DNA from: an uncultured Oscillospiraceae bacterium
GTDB taxonomy: Bacteria > Bacillota > Clostridia > Oscillospirales > Acutalibacteraceae
Assembly: GCA_900552605.1 (NCBI GenBank)
Contig: USAR01000069.1
Coordinates: forward strand, 1-7,374
Direction: 5' to 3'
Length of the DNA stretch: 7,374 nt
Shown: piece after piece, positions 1-5,724 of the stretch
How the letters are laid out: each line of letters starts with the position of its first letter
How positions within the stretch are numbered: position 1 is the stretch's first letter
Program-made: the position numbers and the translations under genes
The notes under the pieces: model-generated
What the model saw: only the letters and a program-made list of their open reading frames with translations
Told to the model about the DNA's origin: nothing
The model's database searches: none

Positions 1-111
1 CCCGGCTTTATCGGTTGCCCTCGCTCCGGCGCACATCGCCGACATACGAAGAAAAAGCCTATTAAAATCGTGAGTAACACCGCTTTGAAAGCGATATCCT
101 AAAAGCTTGAG
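1..111. other. GC-rich left edge, no recognised gene
   Basis: The first 50 or so bases are clearly richer in GC than the rest of the window. They contain a small hairpin (CGGCG, loop CACAT, CGCCG). One + strand frame is open from base 1 to a TAA at 100-102 (33 codons), so the 3' end of a gene starting left of the window is possible. The other two frames close at 71-73 and 63-65. None of the three translations resembles a family I know, and the composition is as compatible with an intergenic repeat as with coding DNA. Confidence 0.3.
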
Positions 112-127
112 GTGATAAACTATCGGC

Positions 128-439
128 TTGCACAAAAAAAGCAAACACAAAGAAAACTGCTGCACATGTTTTTTATTTTCGTTTTTGTTTCAACGCTTTT
201 TTTCGGCAGTTGTGCTGTTTTTTTGGACAGTCCTTATTTACAGCGGGATTACTCCGAACCCGGAAACCGCAGTGTACGGCACGGCATTTCACACATTTGA
301 GCGGCTGTTTTTGAGGCGGCCGCGTTTGTACTTATCGGCTGAACGGTTAGAGCTGTTTTATGAAGGTGCAAGAGCAATTAAGAGAAAGCACGGTATTTCT
401 TGCCTGCTCTGCCTTGAAAACCAAAAGCTTTTGTGGTAA
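128..439 (+). CDS. hypothetical small protein, doubtful
   Basis: This is a 103-residue frame with a TTG start and no recognised family. The main support is upstream: GAGGTGAT at 109-116 is an eight-base match to the anti-Shine-Dalgarno sequence, and TTG at 128 is the only start codon near the usual distance, although 11 nt is on the long side. Residues of roughly 14-42 are hydrophobic and could form a membrane segment, followed by an Arg/Lys-rich tail. Against it are the unusual Cys and Phe content and a competing frame from GTG at 112 (62 residues, also with a hydrophobic segment). Neither frame shows convincing codon bias. Its last codons overlap the promoter of the next operon. It may be a real small membrane protein, a frameshifted relic, or chance. 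Confidence 0.25.
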   Translation: MHKKSKHKENCCTCFLFSFLFQRFFSAVVLFFWTVLIYSGITPNPETAVYGTAFHTFERLFLRRPRLYLSAERLELFYEGARAIKRKHGISCLLCLENQKLLW

Positions 440-442
440 AAT
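414..442 (+). promoter_or_regulatory. sigma-A promoter of the DUF896-VanZ operon
   Basis: TTGAAA at 414-419 and TAAAAT at 437-442 are separated by 17 bp, the optimal spacing. Transcription would begin around 449-450, about 80 nt before the DUF896 start codon. The -10 hexamer sits inside a perfect palindrome (432-448), so the promoter is probably repressible. Confidence 0.55.
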
Positions 443-448
443 ACCACA
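432..448. promoter_or_regulatory. palindromic operator candidate over the -10
   Basis: The sequence TGTGGTA-AAA-TACCACA is a perfect inverted repeat with 7-bp arms and a 3-bp spacer. It covers the -10 hexamer at 437-442, a classic position for a repressor that blocks RNA polymerase. I cannot assign a regulator. It does not match the GAAC-N4-GTTC core of Bacillus-type LexA boxes, even though the YnzC homologue in Bacillus subtilis is in a LexA-controlled operon. It could also fold as a short RNA hairpin, but it lies at or before the expected transcript start, which favours a DNA site. Confidence 0.45.
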
Positions 449-531
449 TAAAGGGAACAGAGAGAAGAGCCACTGTGCAATCGGCATATTTTATGTGAAC
501 GCAGCATAAAACACAAAGGAGCGCTTTGTTT

Positions 532-741
532 ATGATTACAAAAGAACAAATTGCAAGAATCAACGAGCTTGCAAAAAAATCGCGTACAGAATCAGGTCTT
601 ACGGATGCCGAAAAAGCAGAGCAGCAAAAGCTGCGCCGTGAGTATATCAACGCTTACAAAGAGAATTTGGAATCTCAGCTTAACAATATAGTTATTGAAG
701 AGCCGGACGGAACGCGTCACCACGTTACTAAAAAGAAATGA
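532..741 (+). CDS. DUF896 (UPF0291, YnzC-like) protein
   Basis: This 69-residue cytosolic protein of the DUF896 family resembles Bacillus subtilis YnzC. The family signature is clear: an N-terminal helix with the motif IARINELAKK (about residues 6-15), then LTDAEKAEQQKLRREYI (about 23-39), which forms the second helix of a short helical hairpin. The C-terminal part is less conserved and ends in a basic KKK. The biochemical role is unknown; in Bacillus the gene is in the SOS-linked yneA-yneB-ynzC operon. ATG 532 is chosen over the in-frame TTG at 526 because AGGAG at 517-521 is 10 nt before the ATG and only 4 nt before the TTG. The stop codon overlaps the start of the VanZ-like gene, so the two are almost certainly cotranscribed. 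Confidence 0.9.
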   Translation: MITKEQIARINELAKKSRTESGLTDAEKAEQQKLRREYINAYKENLESQLNNIVIEEPDGTRHHVTKKK

Positions 742-1208
742 TAGCACCGAGCATTAAAACTAAGGGCATTTTGTTTTTGTGCCTTTCTGTTTTGTGGATG
801 GGTTTCATTTTCTATATGTCCTCACAAACGGCGGAGGTTTCAGGCGCCGACAGCGGTGCAATAGTCAAATTTATAGAAAATGTTGTGCCATCGTTTAAAA
901 GCAGCGGAGTTGCATTATACCTTGAAACAATAGTAAGAAAATGCGCGCACTTTTTTGAGTATTCCGTGCTCGGCTTTTTGGTTTTCGGCTTTTTTAATTA
1001 TAATTCAGTAAGCCCAAAAGCCAAGATATTGTTTTCCGCTTTGGTTTGCACTGTATATGCTGTTTCCGACGAGGTGCACCAGATTTTTGTTGAGGGCAGG
1101 GCTTGCCGTGCTTACGATGTTTTGATTGATTTTTTCGGCAGTGTTGTTGGTATTTTTGCCTTTTTGATGCTTACATATATTGCGGCGAAACGGCAGAAAA
1201 GCCGTTAG
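738..1208 (+). CDS. VanZ-like family membrane protein
   Basis: This 156-residue integral membrane protein carries the hallmark motifs of the VanZ-like family. Segments about 10-27, 75-88, 95-110 and 129-150 are hydrophobic. SSQ at 28-30 follows the first membrane helix. RKCAHFFEY is at 67-75, DEVHQ at 111-115, and an Arg-rich turn leads to D127 and D131 (pattern R..D...D..G). VanZ of the Tn1546 cluster gives low-level teicoplanin resistance, but most chromosomal members have no established function and are thought to act at the envelope. No resistance phenotype should be inferred here. The start ATG overlaps the preceding stop as ATGA (738-741) and has no good ribosome binding site of its own, indicating translational coupling. 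The last codons lie in a weak hairpin (AACGGC/GCCGTT) without a T run, so no terminator is seen. Confidence 0.9.
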   Translation: MIAPSIKTKGILFLCLSVLWMGFIFYMSSQTAEVSGADSGAIVKFIENVVPSFKSSGVALYLETIVRKCAHFFEYSVLGFLVFGFFNYNSVSPKAKILFSALVCTVYAVSDEVHQIFVEGRACRAYDVLIDFFGSVVGIFAFLMLTYIAAKRQKSR

Positions 1209-1242
1209 ATATTCACAAAAATTTAATAACTCGTCAAAATTG

Positions 1243-1271
1243 TTGACAAAGGTTTACATTTATTGTATAAT
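1243..1271 (+). promoter_or_regulatory. perfect consensus sigma-A promoter
   Basis: TTGACA at 1243-1248 and TATAAT at 1266-1271 are separated by exactly 17 bp, so both hexamers and the spacing match the consensus. It is 35 bp after the VanZ stop. Transcription should start near 1278. The next convincing gene downstream is the BspA-like protein at 1647, which would leave a leader of roughly 370 nt; the alternative is that it originally served a gene now decayed at 1312. Confidence 0.8.
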
Positions 1272-1283
1272 TTTATTGGGTTG

Positions 1284-1310
1284 ATAAGGTTTAGCATTTT
1301 AAAACCTTAT
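1284..1310 (+). promoter_or_regulatory. inverted repeat at the transcript 5' end
   Basis: ATAAGGTTT (1284-1292) and AAACCTTAT (1302-1310) form a perfect 9-bp stem around a 9-nt loop, only a few bases after the expected start of transcription from the 1243-1271 promoter. It could be a repressor operator, a 5' stabilising hairpin in the leader, or both. No T run follows, so it is not an intrinsic terminator. Confidence 0.4.
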
Positions 1311-1311
1311 T

Positions 1312-1413
1312 ATGGCGCACAAACAAAAAACAAAGATTTCTGCAATGCTCTTGCACGGAATTTTGATATCCGTTATCGGTGCGGTACTTAAGTGTTTTGC
1401 AATCAGCGTGTAG
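1312..1413 (+). pseudogene. possible 5' relic of a membrane protein gene
   Basis: A 33-codon frame starts at ATG 1312, directly after the inverted repeat, and ends at TAG 1411-1413. It begins with a basic stretch (MAHKQKTK) followed by a hydrophobic segment of about 18 residues, like the first membrane helix of a small transporter or YczE/YitT-type protein. The family suggestion rests only on general resemblance. No Shine-Dalgarno sequence precedes the ATG. Downstream, another frame is open for about 50 codons (roughly 1439-1603) and also reads hydrophobic, as a broken gene would, but AT-rich DNA can do this by chance. Confidence 0.22.
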
Positions 1414-1634
1414 GCAGGTTCGAAATATTTGTCTAAGCAAAATTTGTATTTGCATTTTTCGGAATGTTGATGTGGGTGAGCCACGGTTACAACGGGTGTA
1501 ATTATAAAATAAAAATGCTTAGCTGTTTTGAGTGTTTTTTTATTATTATCACAATCCGTTTGCCCAAAGTTTCGGTTTGCGTGTTTCTGCTTTTCGCTTT
1601 CTGAACATTACAGCTTAAAAAGCAGATGAATTTT
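1414..1634. other. AT-rich non-coding stretch before the BspA-like gene
   Basis: No convincing gene, known riboswitch or strong hairpin is visible here. There is a seven-T run around 1534-1541 without a stable stem before it, so I do not call a terminator. If the consensus promoter at 1243 drives the BspA-like gene, this would be the distal part of its leader. I find no good nearer promoter. Confidence 0.4.
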
Positions 1635-1640
1635 AGGAGG
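1635..1640 (+). promoter_or_regulatory. ribosome binding site AGGAGG deciding the start
   Basis: A perfect AGGAGG lies 6 nt before ATG 1647. The upstream in-frame ATG at 1626 comes before this site and would put three basic or polar residues in front of the signal peptide, so 1647 is the true start. Confidence 0.85.
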
Positions 1641-1646
1641 ATAATT

Positions 1647-2771
1647 ATGAAAAAGACATCCAAACTTTTGGCATTTTTTCTGGCGGCTGTAATGGCTTTT
1701 TCCGCACTTCCGGTTTTTGCGAGTGCAGATAGAAAGATACCAAGCGGTACTTGCGGAACAGGTGTTACTTGGAAGGTTGAAAATGACGTTCTTACAATCA
1801 GCGGTAAAGGCGCTGTGCGCGATTATTCGGAAACAGTTACACCCGATTACAGCAGTAAAGATATAAAATTCACCTCAATCGTTGTTGAGGAAGGCATCAC
1901 GGCACTCGGCGATTATGCTTTCACCGATATTTCTGCATTTTTGGGAAAGCTTCTTTCCGGTGAATCAACCTCCGGTCTTCTCGACGTTAAATCACTCTCA
2001 TTGCCCTCAACCCTTACAAAACTCGGTGATTCTTCAATCGACGGCTTGTTTGCGCTTGAGACAATCACCGTAAGCGATAAGAATACCGCTTTTTCTGCAA
2101 AGGACGGTATACTTTTTAATAAAAACCAAACAAAGATCATTAAATACCCGGCAGGCAGACAGGGCAAGGAATATACAACCCCCGTTAGCGTTAAAACCGT
2201 TGGCACCGGTGCGTTTATGTTTACAACTCTTTTAAAGAATGTTAAGCTTTCCAAAAACGTTACCGTTGTTGAAGCCGAAGGTATTGTTTCAACAGGTAAA
2301 CTTAATGTTTACGTTTACAACAAAAACGCAAAATTAAAGAATGACTCGATAACCATTTTGGAAGGTAAGCTCTACGGTTATTTCGGCTCGACTGCTCAAA
2401 AATATGCCGATAAGAATTACATCAAATTTATGCACATCGGCAACAGCCATAAATATGCATACACCGTAACAAAAAAAGCAACCTTCAAAAAAGACGGTAC
2501 ATTAAAGAATAAGTGCATCTGCGGCAAGGTTAAGAAAACAGTTAAAATCAACCGCATTAAGACAGTTAAGCTTAAATACACAAGCACTTCTTATACCGGA
2601 AAGGCAAAGAAACCCTCTTTGACAATTAAAGATTCAAAGGGCAAGAAGATTGCAAAGAAATATTACACCGTTAAATATAAAAACAACAAGAAACGCGGCA
2701 AGGCAACTGTTACCGTTAAATTTAAGGGTAAATATTCAGGTACCAAAAAGCTCACATTTAAAATTAAATAA
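1647..2771 (+). CDS. secreted BspA-like leucine-rich repeat protein
   Basis: This 374-residue exported protein begins with a textbook signal peptide: KK at 2-3, a hydrophobic core at 7-24 and an ASA cleavage site at 25-27. A short entry module (SGTCGTGVTWKVENDVLTISG, about 34-54) is the usual opening of BspA-type proteins in Clostridia. Diverged leucine-rich repeats of the LRR_5 type follow at about 70-250 (VEEGITALGDYAF, LPSTLTKLGD, VKTVGTGAF, LSKNVTVVEAEG). A linker at about 266-301 contains a CICGK pair. The last 68 residues form a lysine-rich beta-sandwich-like module (YTGKAKKPSLTIKD ... YTVKYKNN ... GTKKLTFKI) seen in many Firmicutes surface proteins. No LPXTG or membrane anchor is visible, so retention at the wall may rely on the very basic C-terminus. 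Its likely role is adhesion or binding of an outside ligand; the ligand is unknown. It stands as a single transcription unit closed by a terminator. Confidence 0.85.
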   Translation: MKKTSKLLAFFLAAVMAFSALPVFASADRKIPSGTCGTGVTWKVENDVLTISGKGAVRDYSETVTPDYSSKDIKFTSIVVEEGITALGDYAFTDISAFLGKLLSGESTSGLLDVKSLSLPSTLTKLGDSSIDGLFALETITVSDKNTAFSAKDGILFNKNQTKIIKYPAGRQGKEYTTPVSVKTVGTGAFMFTTLLKNVKLSKNVTVVEAEGIVSTGKLNVYVYNKNAKLKNDSITILEGKLYGYFGSTAQKYADKNYIKFMHIGNSHKYAYTVTKKATFKKDGTLKNKCICGKVKKTVKINRIKTVKLKYTSTSYTGKAKKPSLTIKDSKGKKIAKKYYTVKYKNNKKRGKATVTVKFKGKYSGTKKLTFKIK

Positions 2772-2789
2772 TTTGGTTTTAATGAAGAC

Positions 2790-2823
2790 TGCGCTGAGAG
2801 GATATCTCTCGGCGCAATTTTTT
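2790..2823 (+). terminator. intrinsic terminator of the BspA-like gene
   Basis: An 11-bp stem (2790-2800 with 2806-2816, one T-G wobble) with the 5-nt loop GATAT is followed by six T residues at 2818-2823. It lies about 20 bp after the stop codon. Confidence 0.9.
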
Positions 2824-2943
2824 GTTGCGGTAAAAAACTCATTTAATTCTTTGCGGGAATTTACAGTCGATCTTTAAAAAGTTTACAGCAGCGTCGAAAA
2901 AAGCTAAGTGGCACAGCAGCAGTAAATAACATTTCTTAATTCG

Positions 2944-3139
2944 ATTTACCACTTCGCCTTAAGTGTGTCGCAGCCTCGCGCGCCAAGCGCCCATCGCCTT
3001 TAGGCGATGGCAAAAGCCGGCTTACAGTCGGCTTTGGGACCGTTTTCAAGCTGTGACATCTACAAAAGCGCAGTCGGGTTTTTGAAAACGGTCGCGCTTG
3101 GCGCGCGTGGCTGCGGTGCACTGAAGATGCAGGGTAGAT
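2944..3139 (+). repeat. four-way-junction inverted-repeat element, possible structured RNA
   Basis: This is a non-coding, GC-rich island in AT-rich surroundings. The outer stem pairs 2958-2990 with 3094-3126: 33 positions per arm without a bulge, 2 mismatches (2961/3123, 2976/3108) and 3 G-U pairs. It is extended by 2944-2950 with 3133-3139 across an internal loop. Inside are three hairpins: 2991-3010 (8 bp, loop TTTA), 3013-3035 (9 bp, loop TTACA), and 3038-3049 with 3082-3093 (12 bp), with further pairing of 3050-3055 with 3069-3074 near the tip. Only 0, 2, 2 and 0 bases are unpaired at the junction, so the four helices pack tightly. All wobble positions are G-U on the + strand and would be A-C on the other, which favours + strand RNA or single-stranded DNA as the folded form. 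It may be a MITE/REP-like dispersed repeat or a structured RNA. I know no named family that fits. Confidence 0.65.
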
Positions 3140-3287
3140 AACGGGCTTGTTGCGCGTGCGGAAAAAAGTTAATTCTTTAAAAAACAATAGAATATTACCT
3201 CTTTTCAGCAGTATAGTATATGGCGATATTCTCTGCCGAAATTTATTATATAAGCAGACAGCAAAACAGAGGACCTGACGGATAATG
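3140..3287. other. AT-rich spacer after the repeat element
   Basis: No gene or clear signal is seen here. The heptamer TTAATTC occurs at 3169-3175 and also at 2936-2942, just left of the element, but the right copy is 29 bp away from the element end, so a target-site duplication is doubtful. The long frame on the minus strand across 2936-3310 reads mostly through the inverted repeat and has no family resemblance, so it is not annotated as a gene. Confidence 0.4.
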
Positions 3288-3293
3288 TATAAT
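3288..3293 (+). promoter_or_regulatory. possible -10 element for the oxidoreductase gene
   Basis: A perfect TATAAT lies about 83 bp before the oxidoreductase start codon, with a second similar hexamer (GATAAT, 3281-3286) just before it. No acceptable -35 is found at 16-18 bp from either, so the promoter is weak, activator-dependent, or a chance AT-rich match. Confidence 0.3.
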
Positions 3294-3385
3294 ATATAGG
3301 GTATGTTCACAATACCGAATACGACGAAGCCGGTAACGAAAAAATATTTCCGCTTGTTAAACTTGATGGGAGAGATTGCAAATAA
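3293..3385 (+). pseudogene. 3'-terminal remnant of an upstream gene
   Basis: A frame of about 30 codons runs from just after a TAA (3290-3292) to TAA 3383-3385. Its translation includes TEYDEAGNEKIFPLVKLDG, which looks like the C-terminal end of a real folded protein rather than random translation: balanced acidic and basic residues, with codon use like the neighbouring genes. It has no ATG, GTG or TTG start in frame. Its stop overlaps the first 10 bases of the oxidoreductase gene, the arrangement expected of two operon partners. I infer that a former upstream operon gene was deleted except for its end. The parent family is not recognised. Confidence 0.4.
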
Positions 3386-4386
3386 AAAAGGTGAGGATAG
3401 CTTTTATAGGTATAGAGCACGACCACGCTTGCTTTAACATTGCAAGCGCATTAAAACAAAGCGATATTTTTGAACCTGTTTGCTTCGCCGTGCCGGAAAT
3501 TGATAAAAGTGAATATGCCGAAAAGCTTAAGGTTTTCGGAAACCTGCCGGAAAGCAGTGTTGAGGAAATAATTAGCAACAAAGAGATCGACGCGGTTATG
3601 GTTGAGACCTTTGAGCTTAATCTTACCAAATATGCTCTTATTGCGGCAGAACACGGCAAGCACATTTTTATGGATAAGCCGGGAGGCGCCGACCTTTCGG
3701 AGTTTGAAAGGCTTATTAAAACAGTGAAAGAGAAAAAGCTTGTGCTGCAAATCGGATATATGTATAGGTTCAATCAAGCTGTTAAGGACTTGCTTAAAGA
3801 CGTTAAGAACGGAAAACTCGGCGATATCATCTGCGTTGAGGCGCAAATGAATTGCTGCCATACAATTGAAAAGCGTCGTTGGCTCTCTTATTTCAAAGGT
3901 GGAATTATGTTTTTCCTCGGCTGTCACATTATCGATATTATTTTGCAAATTCAAGGAATGCCGAAAAGTGTAACACCTTTTAACAAGTGCAGTGAAGGAA
4001 AGAACGGCGGTTATGAGGATTTTACTATGTCCGTTTTGGAATACGAAAACGGGGTTTCGTTTGCAAAAACTTCGTCGTGCGAAATCGGTGGTTTTAACAG
4101 AAGGCAGATTGTTGTTGTGGGAACAAAAGGCACGGTTGAGATTAAACCCATTGAAGCATATACCGAAAATATGCCGGAGGAGTATTTAAAATCAAACATA
4201 AAAACATACACCGCATTATCGTGGGACGATGTGGGAACAGAGCGCATCACCGAGCCGCATAACAGATACGACGATATGACAGCTTTCTTTGGAAAATGCG
4301 TTTTGAAGGAGGAAAAAAGCAGCATTTCATACGATTATGAGCTTGAGCTTTACAAGGTGCTGCTCAAGTGTTGCGGCGTGGAATAG
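3376..4386 (+). CDS. Gfo/Idh/MocA-family oxidoreductase
   Basis: This 336-residue cytosolic, probably NAD(P)-dependent sugar or cyclitol dehydrogenase belongs to the Gfo/Idh/MocA family and has the usual family length. The N-terminal Rossmann fold starts at about 6 (VRIAFIGIEHDH). The usual GxGxxG is altered: Gly-12 is present but residues 14-17 are EHDH. The cofactor and active-site motif EKP appears as DKP at 100-102 (MDKPGG). The C-terminal substrate domain carries GYMYRFN at 127-133 and GG...GCHIID at 175-187, where His-184 and Asp-187 fit the usual catalytic positions. The substrate cannot be predicted. The start is TTG 3376, since no ATG exists in frame before residue 75 and GGGAG at 3368-3372 lies just upstream, though close (3 nt). 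It overlaps the tail of a lost upstream gene and ends at a terminator, so it is now probably monocistronic. Confidence 0.88.
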   Translation: MQIKKVRIAFIGIEHDHACFNIASALKQSDIFEPVCFAVPEIDKSEYAEKLKVFGNLPESSVEEIISNKEIDAVMVETFELNLTKYALIAAEHGKHIFMDKPGGADLSEFERLIKTVKEKKLVLQIGYMYRFNQAVKDLLKDVKNGKLGDIICVEAQMNCCHTIEKRRWLSYFKGGIMFFLGCHIIDIILQIQGMPKSVTPFNKCSEGKNGGYEDFTMSVLEYENGVSFAKTSSCEIGGFNRRQIVVVGTKGTVEIKPIEAYTENMPEEYLKSNIKTYTALSWDDVGTERITEPHNRYDDMTAFFGKCVLKEEKSSISYDYELELYKVLLKCCGVE

Positions 4387-4408
4387 AGCATAGTTTTTTA
4401 GTTTTAAT

Positions 4409-4455
4409 CGGCTGACTCAAGTTAGGAAATTGCTTGAATCAGCCGCTGTTTTTTT
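4409..4455 (+). terminator. intrinsic terminator of the oxidoreductase gene
   Basis: A 13-position stem (4409-4421 with 4433-4445) with a single C-A mismatch at 4416/4438 and an 11-nt loop is followed by seven T residues at 4449-4455. It begins 22 bp after the stop codon. Confidence 0.85.
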
Positions 4456-4563
4456 AGTTGTGTCAACTGAGATAAAGGTGAAAAGAAATAATCTAAGCAT
4501 TTTATTAAGTATCGTCAGCCTAGACAATACAGAAAAAATTAGGATATTATGCAAAAAAAGCAC

Positions 4564-4592
4564 TTGATTATTGTTGCCTTGTGTGATATAAT
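4564..4592 (+). promoter_or_regulatory. promoter of the tRNA-Arg gene
   Basis: TTGATT (4564-4569), a 17-bp spacer and TATAAT (4587-4592) are preceded by an extended -10 TG (4584-4585, one base before the hexamer). Transcription should start near 4599, leaving a 5' leader of about 35 nt for RNase P to remove. This is a strong promoter, as expected for a tRNA gene. Confidence 0.8.
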
Positions 4593-4633
4593 GTAGGCCG
4601 TGGCTGCGGAAAAAGAGTATTGGCCATGGTTAT

Positions 4634-4710
<77 letters not shown>

Positions 4711-4714
4711 AATT

Positions 4715-4740
4715 CGCCGTCCCTGAAGGGGCGGCGTTTT
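4715..4740 (+). terminator. intrinsic terminator after the tRNA
   Basis: A 9-bp GC-rich stem (4715-4723 with 4728-4736, one T-G wobble) with loop TGAA is followed by four T residues. It starts 5 bp after the CCA end, so it defines the 3' end of the tRNA precursor. Confidence 0.88.
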
Positions 4741-4803
4741 GATTGAGTATGGTTATATCACAGAAAGATTATAAGGTAATTTTTTCGGAAGGATTGAGAG
4801 CAG

Positions 4804-5724
4804 ATGGAAAAAACATCATTGGTTATAATGGCGGCAGGCGCCGGCAGTCGTTTCGGCGGCCCGAAGCAGATAACCCCTGTCGGCCCGAGCGGAGAAAAAA
4901 TTATCGATTACTCGGTTTTTGACGCTATTCGTGCCGGCTTCAATGAAATAGTTTTTGTTGTGAGCGAGCAAATGGCGGAGGATTTTAAAGAGGCTGTGGG
5001 CGACCGCGTTGCAGAGCACATACCTGTTAAATACGTCGTTCAGCGGCTTGACGATATTCCTGAAAATTTCAGCGTTCCGGACGGCAGAACAAAGCCTTGG
5101 GGAACAGGGCACGCAATTTATGCCTGCCGCGATATTTTGGATTGCCCGTTTATGGTTATAAATGCAGATGATTTTTACGGCAGAGAGTCTTTTTCGGTTT
5201 TGCACGATTTTCTTGTTAATATAGATAAAGATGCACAGCAAATGCAGTTTGCAATGGCAGGCTACAAGCTTGAAAATACACTTCCGAAAATCGGTACGGT
5301 CTCACGCGGTATTTGCGAAACCGACGAAAACGGTAACCTTAAATCAATTGAGGAGCTCACAAAAATCAGCTTCAGACATGGCGGCATTTGCTATACGGAA
5401 GATGACGAGTATTATTCGGAACTCAGTCCGAAAGCGGTTACTTCGCTTAACTGCTGGGCATTTGACAACAGAATTTTGGAGCAGTTAGGGTGGCGGTTCG
5501 CTGAGTTTTTGGATTATCACAACGGCGACGGCAACTTAAAATGCGAGTTTTTCTTACCGACTGTTGTAAACGACCTTATTAATGAGCGAGAGGCAACCGT
5601 TAAGGTGCTTACAACTCACGAAAAATGGTATGGCATGACATATAAAGAGGATAAGGAAACCGTTTCAAACGCTATTAACAAAATGGTAGAAGACGGAAAA
5701 TATCCGCAAAAGCTTTGGAAATAG
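4804..5724 (+). CDS. nucleotidyltransferase (NTP-transferase family)
   Basis: This 306-residue cytosolic enzyme has an N-terminal NTP-transferase (GT-A-like Rossmann) fold and would transfer a nucleotide from NTP to a phosphorylated substrate, most likely a sugar phosphate, giving an NDP-sugar and pyrophosphate. The nucleotide-binding signature AAGAGSRFGGPKQ is at 10-22, with Arg-16 and Lys-21 as the expected contact residues. WGTGHA at 99-104 matches the base/sugar-binding loop of these enzymes. NADDFYG at 120-126 provides the metal-binding Asp pair. A C-terminal hexapeptide-repeat domain, as in GlmU-type enzymes, is absent. The exact sugar and nucleotide cannot be told from sequence. ATG 4804 is preceded by GGAAGGA at 4787-4793. 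No clear promoter is seen between the tRNA terminator and the gene. The gene is 48 bp before typA and probably cotranscribed with it. Confidence 0.85.
   Translation: MEKTSLVIMAAGAGSRFGGPKQITPVGPSGEKIIDYSVFDAIRAGFNEIVFVVSEQMAEDFKEAVGDRVAEHIPVKYVVQRLDDIPENFSVPDGRTKPWGTGHAIYACRDILDCPFMVINADDFYGRESFSVLHDFLVNIDKDAQQMQFAMAGYKLENTLPKIGTVSRGICETDENGNLKSIEELTKISFRHGGICYTEDDEYYSELSPKAVTSLNCWAFDNRILEQLGWRFAEFLDYHNGDGNLKCEFFLPTVVNDLINEREATVKVLTTHEKWYGMTYKEDKETVSNAINKMVEDGKYPQKLWK

Noticed and set aside
1189..1206. AACGGC/GCCGTT hairpin at the end of the VanZ-like gene as a terminator
   Set aside because: Only 6 bp, inside the last codons, and not followed by a T run on either strand.
738..1208. VanZ-like gene as a glycopeptide resistance determinant
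   Set aside because: No vanHAX or vanRS genes are nearby, and chromosomal VanZ-like proteins are common in Clostridia without resistance.
1299..1484. 61-codon minus-strand frame opposite the possible gene relic
   Set aside because: No ribosome binding site, no family resemblance, and a composition typical of reading through AT-rich DNA.
2936..3175. TTAATTC direct repeats as a target-site duplication of a mobile element
   Set aside because: The left copy is 1 bp from the element but the right copy is 29 bp beyond its end, and a 7-bp AT-rich match is expected by chance in such DNA.
2936..3310. 124-codon open frame on the minus strand across the inverted-repeat element
   Set aside because: Most of it is a translation of the palindromic stems and flanking AT-rich DNA, with no family resemblance and a composition unlike the real genes. 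The base pairing explains the sequence better than coding does.
3303..3440. Small frame from ATG 3303 reaching into the oxidoreductase gene
   Set aside because: It overlaps a well-supported gene in another frame, lacks a ribosome binding site, and its translation has no protein-like character, unlike the remnant in the adjacent frame.
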